Of a stretch of 64,000 bases of DNA, positions 45,437 to 55,615 are shown piece by piece. The translations under genes and the position numbers were made by a program. Each line of letters opens with the position of its first letter. The stretch's first letter is position 1. The notes beneath the pieces were generated by a model, which saw only the letters and a program-made list of their open reading frames with translations, was not told the origin of the DNA and did not search any database. Source of the stretch: Sesamum alatum (lineage: Eukaryota > Streptophyta > Magnoliopsida > Lamiales > Pedaliaceae); the NCBI GenBank assembly GCA_034509735.1, contig JACGWO010000006.1, positions 263,001 through 327,000 of the forward strand, given 5' to 3'.

Positions 45437-46658
45437 AGGGGTGTGGGAACTGGCTTGATTTCACGCTTGACTCGAGATCTAGCTTCTCGAGCTCGAGCTG
45501 GTATATGTGTGTTCGTGTGCTCGCGAGCCAAACCATCTTTTTTTATTATTTTATGTTTTATATATAAATATTTTTATATATTTGATTACATATTCAATAT
45601 TATATCAAGTTTATATTCGAATTTCACTATATATTAGAATTACTAGTCAATATATCTTTTATTTTAATTTTATGTATAAATAAAATATGCTATTTTTATT
45701 TATATTAATTATCTAAAAAAAGCTTAAGAAACAATTTAGTAAGTTTTGATATTTTTTGTGTAAATATATATTTAATATAATGCATATGAATTTTATAGTT
45801 ATAATTTAATGTCCACTTCAACAAAATGTATTTATTTCAAAATTCATCATACATTAGAATTCTTAGTCAATATCTTATATTTTAATTTTAGATGATATAA
45901 AATATGTTATTCTTGTTTATATTATCTAAAAATAAATTTAATCAACAATTTAGTATGTTTTGTTAATTCTTTTGTAAATACATATTTAATATAATTCATA
46001 TGAATTTTATTATTATATCTCAATATTCACTAGCTATATATAACAAAATGCATTTGTTTCAAAATTCACCATAAATTATAATTATTTGTCAATATCTCAT
46101 ATTTCAATTGTAGATGATATTAAAATGCGCTATTTTGGTTTATATTATTTAAAAACAAGCTTAATCAACAATATAGTATGTTTTGATATTTTTTTGAAAA
46201 ATAATATCTAATAGAATGCATATAAATTTTATTGTTATATTTCAATATCCACTATAACAAAATGCATTTATTTCAAATAGAATTATTAGTCAATAATTCA
46301 TATTTTAATTATTGATGATAATAAAATATGGTGTTTATATTTATATTGTCTAAAAACAAGTTTAATCAATGATTAGTACATTTTGATAAATTTTTCTGTA
46401 AATAAATATTAATATAATTCAATGAATTTTATAGTTATATTTCAATATTCACTACAACAAAATGCATTTATTTCGAAATTCATCATATATTAGAATTATT
46501 AGTCAATATTCATATTTTTATTTTAGATGGTATTAAAATATGGTATTTTAGTTTATTTTAGGGAAAAAAATAACCAAACTCGAGCTCGAGCTCGAGCTTG
46601 TACGATATAGACTCGTCGAGCTCAGATTTTTGGCCGAGCTCGGCTCGTTTACACCCCT
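45437..46658. mobile_element. non-autonomous DNA transposon-like element with AGGGGTGT inverted ends and internal tandem repeats
   Basis: The left end AGGGGTGT and right end ACACCCCT are inverted. The ~85-base subterminal zones are both rich in GAGCTCGAG and GGCTC palindromes and align loosely in inverse orientation. The interior is an array of five ~201-222 bp units; the AGTCAATAT anchor falls at 45645, 45865, 46087, 46288 and 46501. Each unit repeats TTTATTTCAAAATTCATCAT, TTTAGATGATATAAAATATG and AACAATTTAGTATGTTTTGA-type blocks. No open frame longer than noise. The flanks do not show an obvious target-site duplication, so the outer boundary is tentative. Confidence 0.6.
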
Positions 46659-46683
46659 ATGCATGAGTATTAGCTACGAGACT

Positions 46684-46721
46684 ATATATATATATATTTA
46701 TATATATATATATATATATAT
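46684..46721. repeat. (AT)n microsatellite
   Basis: Nearly pure alternating A/T run with one interruption (ATTTATAT). Confidence 0.9.
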
Positions 46722-47121
46722 GATCATCGCAGAGGCCTTAGAAAGAAAAACAGCAAAATATATATTAGTAAGGGTTGTGAACTGCATCATCACATTATAA
46801 GTAAAGAAAAAGAAAATCCAATAAACTAATATGCCCTCGCTAGCTATTATAATTGCAGGCATGCATAAATAAACCATTAATTCCACCTGAAACCCAACAT
46901 TCAAATTAAATATTGTATATATATATAGAGAGAGCACAACTTTTTATTCAGTCCCATTATTTGGGCAACTTAGACAAATACAAAGTAGTAGTGTTGGATC
47001 CTCATAATTAAACACATATACATAGTACGTAGAATATATATGCATGGCAGCTGTATGGCACAGCCACAGCTAGCTTATTATTAGTTAAATATTATTAATG
47101 AAGTAGCATGAATATTTGACA

Positions 47122-47122
47122 A

Positions 47123-47154
<32 letters not shown>

Positions 47155-47183
47155 ATCATCATCATCATCATCATCATCATCAC
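47122..47183. repeat. (CAT)n microsatellite downstream of O-methyltransferase 3
   Basis: About 20 CAT/ATC units with one single-base interruption, 25 bases from the stop codon and so inside the probable 3' UTR. Confidence 0.9.
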
Positions 47184-47207
47184 TTAATTGAGTAGTAGTT
47201 AGGTAGG

Positions 47208-48461
47208 TCATGGATACGCCTCAATAACAGATATAATGGCTTCCATACGTTTGACTGTGAAGCTTGTGAACCCACTTCCATTCAATACATACTCCCATTC
47301 TTTTATAGTCCTCTCTTTTCCTTTCTGTGTGTGAGTGAGAATGACCATGTCCAATGCCAAACGGACATCTCTATACTTGTCTTCTGATGATCCTAATTCG
47401 TCATCCATCATCACTACTGCTTCTGCGATTATCACTTTCCCTCTATCATCTGGAATAGCTTCTCTACACTTTCTCAATATCTCCATACACTCATCATCAC
47501 TCCAATCATGCAGCACCCACTACGTACGTGTACATAAACAACTCAACTCAACTCATCATCATCATCACTTATAACATATATAATAAAATACATGCATGCA
47601 CTAATTAATTAATTATAAAATCCTAGAATTAATTTTCTTCATATATTAATAATTAACGTGCCAAGAATCAAAAGTTTTAGCATATATACCAACCATGAGA
47701 AAAGCAGCATCCGCCTTTGGAACCAACTCAAACATGTTGCCACCAACATGCTCTATACCATCACATTTTGGAGCCATAGATACAACATGTGGGAGATCCA
47801 AGTTAATCCCACGAATCCAAGGACAAGCCTTCACTAAAACGCTAAGAGCAGTCCCGTCTCCGCCACCAACATTCACCAATGACCTCATCCCCTTAAATAC
47901 CTCAGGATAACAATCGACGATTGATGACATGGCAAGCCTAGCATGGCAGGCCATTGCATCATTAAATAGCTTCCCATGGCCAGGATTTTCTGCTATATAC
48001 TTCCATATATCCTCACCATGTGCACCCTCAAATGCTGATGAAGTGCCATTAGTTAGAGCAGCACTTGCCCTCAGTTTATGCCAGGGAGCAATCATCGCAG
48101 GGCTGCTTTCCATCAGAATAAATGCAGCCATGCTGCTCTCTCCATTGCTTATAAGTAAACGGGAAAGCGGCGTCTGCACGTACCGAATTTCTGATTGGCT
48201 TGTGGACAATATCTGCTTGAAAATTCTACGGTTCGTCAAATACCTCATTATGCGGTGAAGGACAGAAGATGAGCAAGCAAGAGCAGCAGATAGCTGGGAA
48301 AGTGTCATGTCTCCGCCATGGCTTTCCAGGACATCGGCTATTCCCAGTTCAATTGCACATTTCACTACTGCCATTGGAGTGAAACCGAACACATACTTCC
48401 ATATTTCAAGTCGTGCCTGCGCTTCTTCATCTACTTGTTTAAATGACGATTTCATTTCCAA
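47208..48461 (-). CDS. SAM-dependent O-methyltransferase (plant class II, COMT/ASMT-like), tandem copy 3
   Basis: Two exons on the minus strand, 48461-47694 and 47519-47208, give 359 residues from MEMKSSFKQVDEEAQARLEI (the Met two residues later is an alternative start). Landmarks: [38 protein letters not shown] motif I written LVNVGGGDG with Asn197 where the other copies have Asp, INLDLPHVVSMAP, and catalytic His260 in WVLHDWSDDE. Exon 2 carries a few extra residues (VVMMDDELGSSEDKY). It is the most diverged of the three copies. The donor ATG|GTTGGT is weak; using the next GT (GTATAT, 4 bases on) would break the phase. The enzyme should be active unless the Asp-to-Asn change matters. Confidence 0.9.
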
Positions 48462-49083
48462 TCTTCTTCTTCTTTCTGATATTGTTTTTATTATTATTAT
48501 AAGATAATTTACCTGCAGCTATATATATACTTATCAAGCTTAATTAATTCCATGCAGGAAATTAAGGGCCAATTTAAATAAGTTTAGCTAGTTACGTACT
48601 CTCAAAAGCAAACAAATTAATTAAGTCCCTTTCAACAAGTAACAACTGTAGATATATCCCCAGTCTAAGGTGTGATCAAGCCGCACCGGACCAAGACTTA
48701 TTAATTTATGATGTTGCTGAAATTCAGGGACTAATTAACTATGAAGTTCATTCAATTATCAGTTTACTTTTAATTTGTGAGGGGCAGAAATATTTATTTT
48801 ACACTGTACGGGATTACTGTGTATTGATTGCCATTTCTGTACTAAACTTTGAGTGCAAATTAAGGAAGGGGCAACTCGCAAGGCATTGATGTTAGTAATG
48901 GACCATGGTCATTTTGTGTTAAATATCCTAATGATGATGAAAGTTGACAAACTCTAATAAGAGCTGCCAAACTTGCTTAGAATATATTTATATCGTTTAT
49001 ACCAGCAACAGATAATACCTAACCTTGTTATAGTCGTCTGGTTGGTTGTAGCACTATGTTTTTATTTAGATGAATTAATAATA
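48462..49083. other. upstream region of O-methyltransferase 3
   Basis: About 0.6 kb, AT-rich. TATATATATAC near 48520 (plus-strand reading) is a candidate TATA region for the gene. No coding sequence recognised. Confidence 0.5.
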
Positions 49084-49094
49084 GTCCCACATTG
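49084..49094 (+). promoter_or_regulatory. upstream sequence element (USE) of the U4-like snRNA locus
   Basis: GTCCCACATTG matches the plant snRNA USE RTCCCACATCG at 10 of 11 positions, 67 bases before the U4-like start. An A/T-rich ATTAAAAG lies ~33 bases downstream at the TATA position; it is a weak TATA box. Confidence 0.75.
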
Positions 49095-49161
49095 GTAGAT
49101 TAAGAGAGTGGGTGTGTGGGGGTAGAGATTAAAAGCAAAGAGATGAATTAATTAAAAGTTT

Positions 49162-49249
49162 ATCTTTGCGCTTGGGGCAATGACTCAGTGAGGTTTCAAT
49201 TGAGGCGTGTCTATTGATGGTTGAAAACTATTTCCAAACCCCCTCTTTT
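49162..49249 (+). ncRNA. U4 spliceosomal snRNA-like sequence, 3' part missing (probable pseudogene)
   Basis: The sequence follows the 5' half of plant U4: ATCTTTGCGCTTGGGGCAAT, then GACTCAGTGAGGTTTCAATT, GAGGCGTGTCTATTGATGGT and TGAAAACTATTTCCAAACCC. That covers the U6-pairing region and the 5' stem-loop. A few bases appear lost between GGCAATGAC and the TGAGGT block, and the stem II segment reads CTATTGATGGTTG where CTATTGCTGGTTG is usual. After CCCCCTCTTT the match ends: neither the central hairpin nor a convincing Sm site and 3' hairpin is seen before the T-rich tract at 49294. The USE and spacing are those of a Pol II snRNA gene. I read this as a decayed or 3'-truncated U4 gene. A divergent functional copy is less likely. 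Confidence 0.7.
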
Positions 49250-49269
49250 AAGTTGATAAACTCTCGTAA

Positions 49270-51507
49270 TCAAGTTTGGTGGGATAAAAAGTGATTTTTT
49301 TTTTTTTTATATTAATATAAATATTAGCAATGGCGGCACTCTCATAGTATATCGAGCATATTTTTGGTTGATATATTCCTTTATTTTACTCTTCTTAGTA
49401 AAGCTTTACAATTTTCAATCTGCAGATAAAATAATTGACCCACTAAAATAGTGGACAAAAAAGCATTCTGGAGTAAAATATTGAAATTTACAATAAAGTT
49501 GGGTAGAGTGCATGTCCCCCCATTGGCTTGCCCCCTGGAAATATGAAAAGAAAGTTGAATAGTTAGGTGATTTTCCAAGAGTAAAAAAAGGAGTGGTCGT
49601 TGGATTAACTGGTAGAAACTGCAAAAACCAATGTTTGAAGAAGAGATATCAACTCGGAATTGCACATTACCCCTTTTCTGCAACAGATCCGGGGGCAAAA
49701 GCATTGCTAAAGTTATAGTGTCCGTTATGTGACGATTATCAATGGCAATTGGCAATTAGTGCTAGCAAAGGACTCAAAGTTCTTCTAGAAATTAAATGGA
49801 TACTTTAGAAATTATGAAATTTCAAGTTCGTCGAAGTTGAAGGAATGTGGGGAATTAGGAAGTTGAGAGATAGATATATAGTATAGATGTTCGATGGAGT
49901 TTTCAGAGATATAATTAGTATTTAGAAAAATTGATGGTACGATATTATAAGTGTCATTATGTGAGTAAAACACCTTCTTTTTTTATAGTAGTACCAGTCG
50001 TTGTTCCACGTCTGTTCCTGTGTGCATATAATAAATAATCTTTTATGATTTAAAATGTATTATAAATAAAAATAAAATATATAAACCAAGATATTATATT
50101 AAAAAAAAAAGATAGAAAGAAAATAAGTTAGTTATCTTTTTAGTTGAAGGATATTTTTCAAAATTACAAAAAGTTGGTGTGGCGGTATCAAAACCGCTAA
50201 TTTATGTCTATAACAACTCTTTTCTTTATAATGGTATAGATATATAATAACAAGTGATTAGTTATTTTGTTAAAAAAAATGGAAAATAAGTAACTAATCT
50301 TGGTCAAATCTTTCATATTCACTTTCCGTCATACTTTAGTCTGTCGTCTTTTAAATAAATTTTATTATGGTCACTTATCGTTAAATTTTAACATAATCTA
50401 ATTAAAGTGAATTGGATCTTTGACTGAAGTAAAATTGAAAAACTCACATACTTTAATAATTTGCCCATTATTAAAAGATATCATACATTTCAATAATATT
50501 GATACATATTTGTTTCTAAGGTTACTACAAGAATCGAAGAACTTTTAATAGAATCTTAAGATTGAGGGGACTAATCTGCAAAGAAGGATTAGCACTCCAA
50601 TATTTAAGTCAATAATGGTTTTAAAATAAAGAAAAACTTGAATAAAAATAAGAATAATTGTGAGATGTGAAGTGTGGGGTGGTATAATTCATGTAAAGTG
50701 TGAAAATAAGTTAAAGATAGCTTTAGAACCGAAAGAAATTCAAAGTAGAAGTGCGAAAGTTGATGTTGAAAAATATGTTACCAAATACTTTAAAAATAAA
50801 GAAAAAACTTGAAATAAAAGTGAGAATAATTGTGAGATGTGAAGTCTAGGGAGGGATAATTTATGTAAAGTGTGAAAATGAGCTAAATTTAGCTTTACAA
50901 TCGAAAGCAATTGAAAGTAGAAGCGCAAAAGTTGATGTTGAAAAATATGTTACCAAATGACTGCACAAAGCCTCTATTTATAGGACTTTGTAGAGCAAGA
51001 TCCAAGGGTTAATTATGGAGTCTTATACCCTTTCAAAGCTACTTGAGTCGGCTTTCTAACCGAAAAATCCGCTCACGATTTGGGCTTGATTTCATTGAAA
51101 TATGACTCTTGGACTATATCTTACCCAGTTTGCATGGAAATTTGGGAAGGTGGTTACTTGTGGATTATCAACTCGGTTACTCTCAAATCTATGGGAGTTT
51201 GTTAGAGAGCTTTTAGTATGATGTTTCTCCATGTATTGACAAACTGTATGACTTGTTCGCCTAACTGTTTAGTAACGTATCTAATAAAAATAAACTTGCT
51301 TCATGAGCCTGTCAATTTAATAAGAATAAATAAAAAGACCTTATGATACTTACCTCATTACTAATGGGCCAACCATGCTGTTATCGACTGGACTGGTAGA
51401 TATGCTTTGGGCTGGTACAAATGTTGAGGGACATTAAATATTATGTTTTTATAACTAAAAAAAATATTAATAAAAGAACCACGGCTATCATCCGGAAAAT
51501 TGATGTG
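49270..51507. other. intergenic, AT-rich, with a 172-bp tandem duplication
   Basis: About 2.2 kb. Open frames on the minus strand at 49381-49755 are composition artefacts or an unrecognised relic. The only clear structure is the duplication at 50617-50959. No gene supported. Confidence 0.5.
50617..50959. repeat. direct tandem duplication, ~172-bp unit, two copies
   Basis: AGTTGATGTTGAAAAATATG occurs at 50758 and again at 50930. The blocks AAGAATAATTGTGAGATGTG / GAGAATAATTGTGAGATGTG, TAAAGTGTGAAAATAAG / TAAAGTGTGAAAATGAG and GAAAGTAGAAG-type ends repeat in order. Confidence 0.85.
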
Positions 51508-51515
51508 ATCTATTT
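51508..51515. repeat. target-site duplication, left copy (ATCTATTT)
   Basis: ATCTATTT directly left of the foldback element; the identical octamer is at 51877-51884. Confidence 0.65.
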
Positions 51516-51876
51516 GAGTTAAATGCAAAATTAGTCTCATACTTTAGGTCCATTTGCAAGTTTGGTCCCATACTTTTGAAAATAGTCAAAAGTAGTCCTA
51601 CACTTTAACTTCTGTTTGCAAAACTAGTCCCGCCGTTAAAATTCTAACAGAAGTGCCAAAAAAACAGTTAGTTTGACCTATTAAAGGGTGAGGTGACTTG
51701 CAACAATAGATTTTTGGGGAAAAATGATTATTTGGCATTTTCGTTAAAATCTTAATGACGGGACTAGTTTTGCAAACAAAAGTTAAAACGTGGGACTACT
51801 TTTAACTATTTTCAAAAGTATAGAACCAAACTTGCAAATAAACTTAAAGTATGGGACTAATTTTACATTTAACTCT
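51516..51876. mobile_element. foldback MITE with 8-bp target-site duplication (Mutator-like design)
   Basis: Long inverted arms: GAGTTAAATGCAAAATTAGT at the left end and ACTAATTTTACATTTAACTC at the right end. Further matched pairs are CAAGTTTGGTCCCATACTTT against AAAGTATAGAACCAAACTTG, and GCAAAACTAGTCCCGCCGTT against CGGGACTAGTTTTGC. The arms nearly meet around a short centre (~51680-51720). It is ~361 bp and non-coding. The flanks carry the identical octamer ATCTATTT; one base further out differs (G/T), so a 9-bp duplication with one mismatch, typical of Mutator-like elements, is possible. Confidence 0.75.
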
Positions 51877-51884
51877 ATCTATTT
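51877..51884. repeat. target-site duplication, right copy (ATCTATTT)
   Basis: Identical to 51508-51515, immediately right of the foldback element. Confidence 0.65.
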
Positions 51885-52217
51885 ACTAAATAATTCTCCT
51901 TAGACTTTGACTATGTTTTATTTTATTACACACAATAATGGTGCGGATAATTAATAAATATGGTTTTACCAAACTCATTGAGACACGGACCAATTAGCAA
52001 CCCCCACGTGGATATGCATATAAAAATTTATTTGTTTATTGCTTCCGTTTCCATCAAGTGTCAACCCACCTCATCTGTTTCCCCATCTTCGCCAGCACTG
52101 CCGCCTCAGTCTAAATCCCCACTTTCTTGAATAGCTCTGCAAAAACGACGGCTGAAATCCCAAGGCGGCGACCACAATACTGAAAAGGGAGAACGAAATA
52201 AGGTAGTGTTTTCAGTT
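51885..52217 (+). promoter_or_regulatory. upstream region of the GGPPS small subunit gene
   Basis: About 330 bases between the MITE and the ATG. It contains CCCACGTGGAT near 52002, a CACGTG G-box of the type bound by bHLH/PIF and bZIP factors and frequent in light-regulated plastid isoprenoid genes. No convincing TATA box. The regulatory reading is inference. Confidence 0.45.
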
Positions 52218-54866
52218 ATGGTTTTCTCGACAGTAATAACGTGCTCTCCACATGTTTGCTTCCCCAAGGCTGCTCCTCCCGTCATTCGCCGCACAATCCG
52301 ATGCTGCGCCTCTTCAGTTTCTCCTAAATTTGATCTCAAGACATACTGGACGGCTCTGATTAAGGAGATTGATCAAAAACTCGACCAGGCAATACCTGTG
52401 CAGTACCCACAGCAGATCTACGAAGCCATGCGCTATTCGGTTTTGGCGAAAGGAGCTAAGAGAGCACCGCCGGTGATGTGCGTCGCTGCTTGTGAGCTGT
52501 TCGGAGGAAACCGACTCGCCGCCTTCCCCACCGCCTGCGCTCTTGAAATGGTTCGTGTTCCATTTCTCTTTTTTAAGTTTTTCTGGTTTTTCCTTTTGCA
52601 TTTTGTTCCTCTGTTTCTTGTTTATAGAAGTAATCTATGTTTTGATCGCGATAGTCAACTATGAGATTGCGTCAATGAAAGATAAAGCTAAGAGTGTATT
52701 CCTCTGTCTCGTTACTTCTCTGCTGTATTGATTTGCAATATTTAGTTTTTCTGATGATTTTGATTTCACAACTTTCAAGATTGTATTGTGTTGTTTGATG
52801 CGATATACTATGCAAGTAGTTTTTAGATGAATCAAAAATTGTTCACTATGCTTTCTGGATTATACTCATGTCAGTACTTGGTTCTTGAATTGTGGACAGA
52901 CAGGGAGGCAACATACAGCTAGTTTACAAATGTTCTATAGTTTAATGTCTATATTCATCAAAGAATGATTGGTGTCTTCTGAAGTTCAGATAATTGTATA
53001 AATTTTTTCGTGTATGTTTCCATGAGATCAAGAAAGGGTGGGTTTCTAACTCATTCCCACCAATGCTCAGACGTCTTTAACCAGAAAAGGAAACAGAAAA
53101 ATACTCTGTTGGACAAGTTTTATATAATATATGAGGTAGCTTGGTCCAAAACAACAGAGTTTAATCGGACTAAGAGTTCTGTGCATCCTCATGATATGAT
53201 GCTGCTATCTGCTTATTTTAGTGTCTTTATTGACTTAAATCATTTATTAGGACTGTGTGCTACACAAACTAGGTAAACTGTAAAAGCATGTTTAGTGGCT
53301 TCATTGCCATAGTTCGTCAGATGCTGCCCTTTGACTTTTCAATGTCTGTTTGTTCAAAGGCTTGTTAATGGAACTCTAACCTGCTTTACTGATGCATAAT
53401 TTAAACCAAGCACACACTGGGGGAAAGGTAAGCGTAGGTCTGGGGAAGACATGAATCACATCGATGGCAAGTGCCGGAAAGAATGGGTTTTTCTTGAAGA
53501 ATAGGAAATTTTTAATTGGCCAACTGATAAATTATAGTTAGGTGTTCTCGGGACTAGTCCTGGAAAAATAAATGTAGTCTTTCTGTAGGATTTTATACAT
53601 ATGAACTGGACTATTATATGTTTGTGGTCCATCTGTTCTAGAAAATATGGTGTGTTTACTTCAAAATACAGGAAGCATGCCTTCCATTGGCAGAAAGGTC
53701 AGAGTAAATTTGCAGATCTTACCGACACCCTGTTATTCAAACTAGAACTACTACATAACCAATATATAGTATCTGTAAACTGGAGAACTTGCAGTTGCAA
53801 AATCTCGTTATTGGGACTTATGTTGGTTTATTTCATTTTGCACTTTTCTGATATCAATTTTAGATTTTGCTATCTGAAATTTTGTACAGTCATTATCTGA
53901 TAATCCAAGTATCAGTATCTGAAGCTTTGAGTCTTTCACTTAAATGTATGTTTCTACTTATTGTACTTCTAGTTGTATTTTCCAACTGTAACTTTGTTTG
54001 AGCTAGGCAATCTAAAGAATTCTACCCATATAGCAGCTCAATCACGCTGGTTAAATTTTCTGGTTCTTTATCACAAATAGAGTGACCCACACTCAATGTA
54101 CGACTAGGTTAAGTGCTTGTGACACTCAATTTCCTTTTTCCTGATTCCTTGGTTTTCTTGGTATTCTCTTATTCCTTATCATGTGCGTGCCTTTGAATAG
54201 GTTCATGCTGCTTCATTGATACATGATGACTTGCCATGCATGGATGATGATCCATCACGAAGAGGTCAACCCTCAAACCACACGATGTTTGGTGTGGATA
54301 TGGCAATATTAGCTGGGGATGCATTGTTTCCGCTTGGTTTCCGCCACATTGTTTCACACACCCCAACTGATCTCGTCCCTGAGACTCGCCTCCTTCGGGT
54401 CATTGCAGAGATTGCGCGAGCAGTGGGGTCCACTGGTATGGCCGCAGGGCAGTTTATCGACCTTGAGGGTGGTCCAAATGCGGTTGATTTCGTCCAAGAA
54501 AAAAAGTTTGGCGAAATGGGCCAATGCTCTGCTGTTTGTGGAGGCCTACTAGCCGGTGCTTCAGATGATGAGATTCAACGGTTGAGAAGATACGGTCGGG
54601 CTGTAGGCGTCCTGTACCAGGTGGTGGATGATATCTTGGAAGCTAAAACGGAGACGCCGAAGAAGGATGAGAAAAGCAAAAAGAAGGGTAAAAGTTATGT
54701 ATCAGTATATGGGGTGGAGAAAGCGATGGCGGTGGCAGAGGATCTAAGTTCCCAGGCCAAGAAAGAGTTAGATGGGTTGGGGAGATACGGAGAAAAGGTT
54801 CTGCCATTGTACAGCTTTGTTGATTATGCAGCTGGCAGAGGTTTTAGCTTTGCGGTGCCAGTTTAG
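52218..54866 (+). CDS. GGR: geranylgeranyl diphosphate synthase small subunit, type II (GGR-like), plastid
   Basis: Two exons, 52218-52550 and 54201-54866, give 332 residues. The 1.65-kb intron has a weak donor (ATG|GTTCGT). The N-terminal ~38 residues are Ser/Thr/Arg-rich and resemble a plastid transit peptide. The rest is a trans-prenyltransferase fold, but of the non-catalytic type: SVLAKGAKRAPPVMCVAACE replaces the catalytic LLAGGKRVRP region. Both CxxxC motifs that mediate binding to the large subunit are present (CVAAC, CSAVC), and the second Asp motif is DDILE, not DDxxD. HDDLPCMDDD is retained, as in Arabidopsis At4g38460. Type II small subunits bind plastid GGPPS and shift or raise its output (GPP or GGPP for monoterpenes, chlorophyll, carotenoids). 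A Lys-rich insert (KKDEKSKKKGK) lies before the last helices. Confidence 0.93.
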
Positions 54867-55434
54867 TTTTACAACTAAAATGATGTTAATTTGCTTGCAC
54901 TTATTACAGACTGATGCTATTTCATATAATAAAGTATACTTAGTTGGTTTGCATGGATGGTATTTCAGTACTTGATCATAAAACCATAAATAAGGATTTA
55001 ACAGAGCATGTAAGAAAATAAGAAGCTTTGATGTGGGATTGTTCATCATCAGTTCCAACTCTCTTACATTCTGGAGTTGTTTGTATCCAACGTTTGCAGT
55101 AGTCAGTGGTAAATGAGTCATTATTGTAAAATGTAAATCGTTGGGATGTCCTGTCTTGTTCAAATTCCAATGAAATCCTAGACGGCCATATCTTCATATG
55201 AGTTTGATATTCTTATTTTCAGATAATAATGGAGATGGGGCTTGAATCTTGATTGTCCCTCTTTTTATCCAATGCAGAACATCCCAAGTACTGTGGAAAA
55301 GAGTTTGGTTTGCTTATGCCTATTTTGTGGGCCACTTAAAATCCACTTTGGATTAGGAAATGCCAGCTTGAATAATTGGACCCATGACTTGCGCAAAGTA
55401 TATGACCCATACCTGTCTGTCCAGAGTTTATTTT
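54867..55434. other. 3' UTR of the GGR-like gene and flank of the LINE insertion
   Basis: About 0.57 kb. No other gene recognised. It ends at the left target-site duplication of the LINE. Confidence 0.55.
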
Positions 55435-55449
55435 GAGCCCACAAGTTTT
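55435..55449. repeat. LINE target-site duplication, copy 1
   Basis: GAGCCCACAAGTTTT, identical to 60088-60102, adjacent to the poly-A (plus-strand poly-T) end of the LINE. Confidence 0.9.
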
Positions 55450-55615
55450 GTTTTTTTTTTTTTTTTTTGAGAATGAAACGATGAATGTTTATTAGCACGG
55501 TGATCAAATATACAACCAAAGCAAAATGTGAAACAGAGGTACATGTTTCACCTATAGCTACTGCCGATTGTGTTTTCCTCATGTTAGCACTACCAATCTC
55601 TATTCTAACCTGAAT

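Noticed and set aside
45437..46658. CRISPR-like or satellite array from five ~213-bp repeats
   Set aside because: Units are long, contiguous, degenerate and without spacers, in a eukaryotic genome; they lie inside a transposon-like element.
49381..49755. 124-residue minus-strand frame
   Set aside because: Hydrophobic, AT-driven composition and no motif; might be a transposon relic but cannot be supported.
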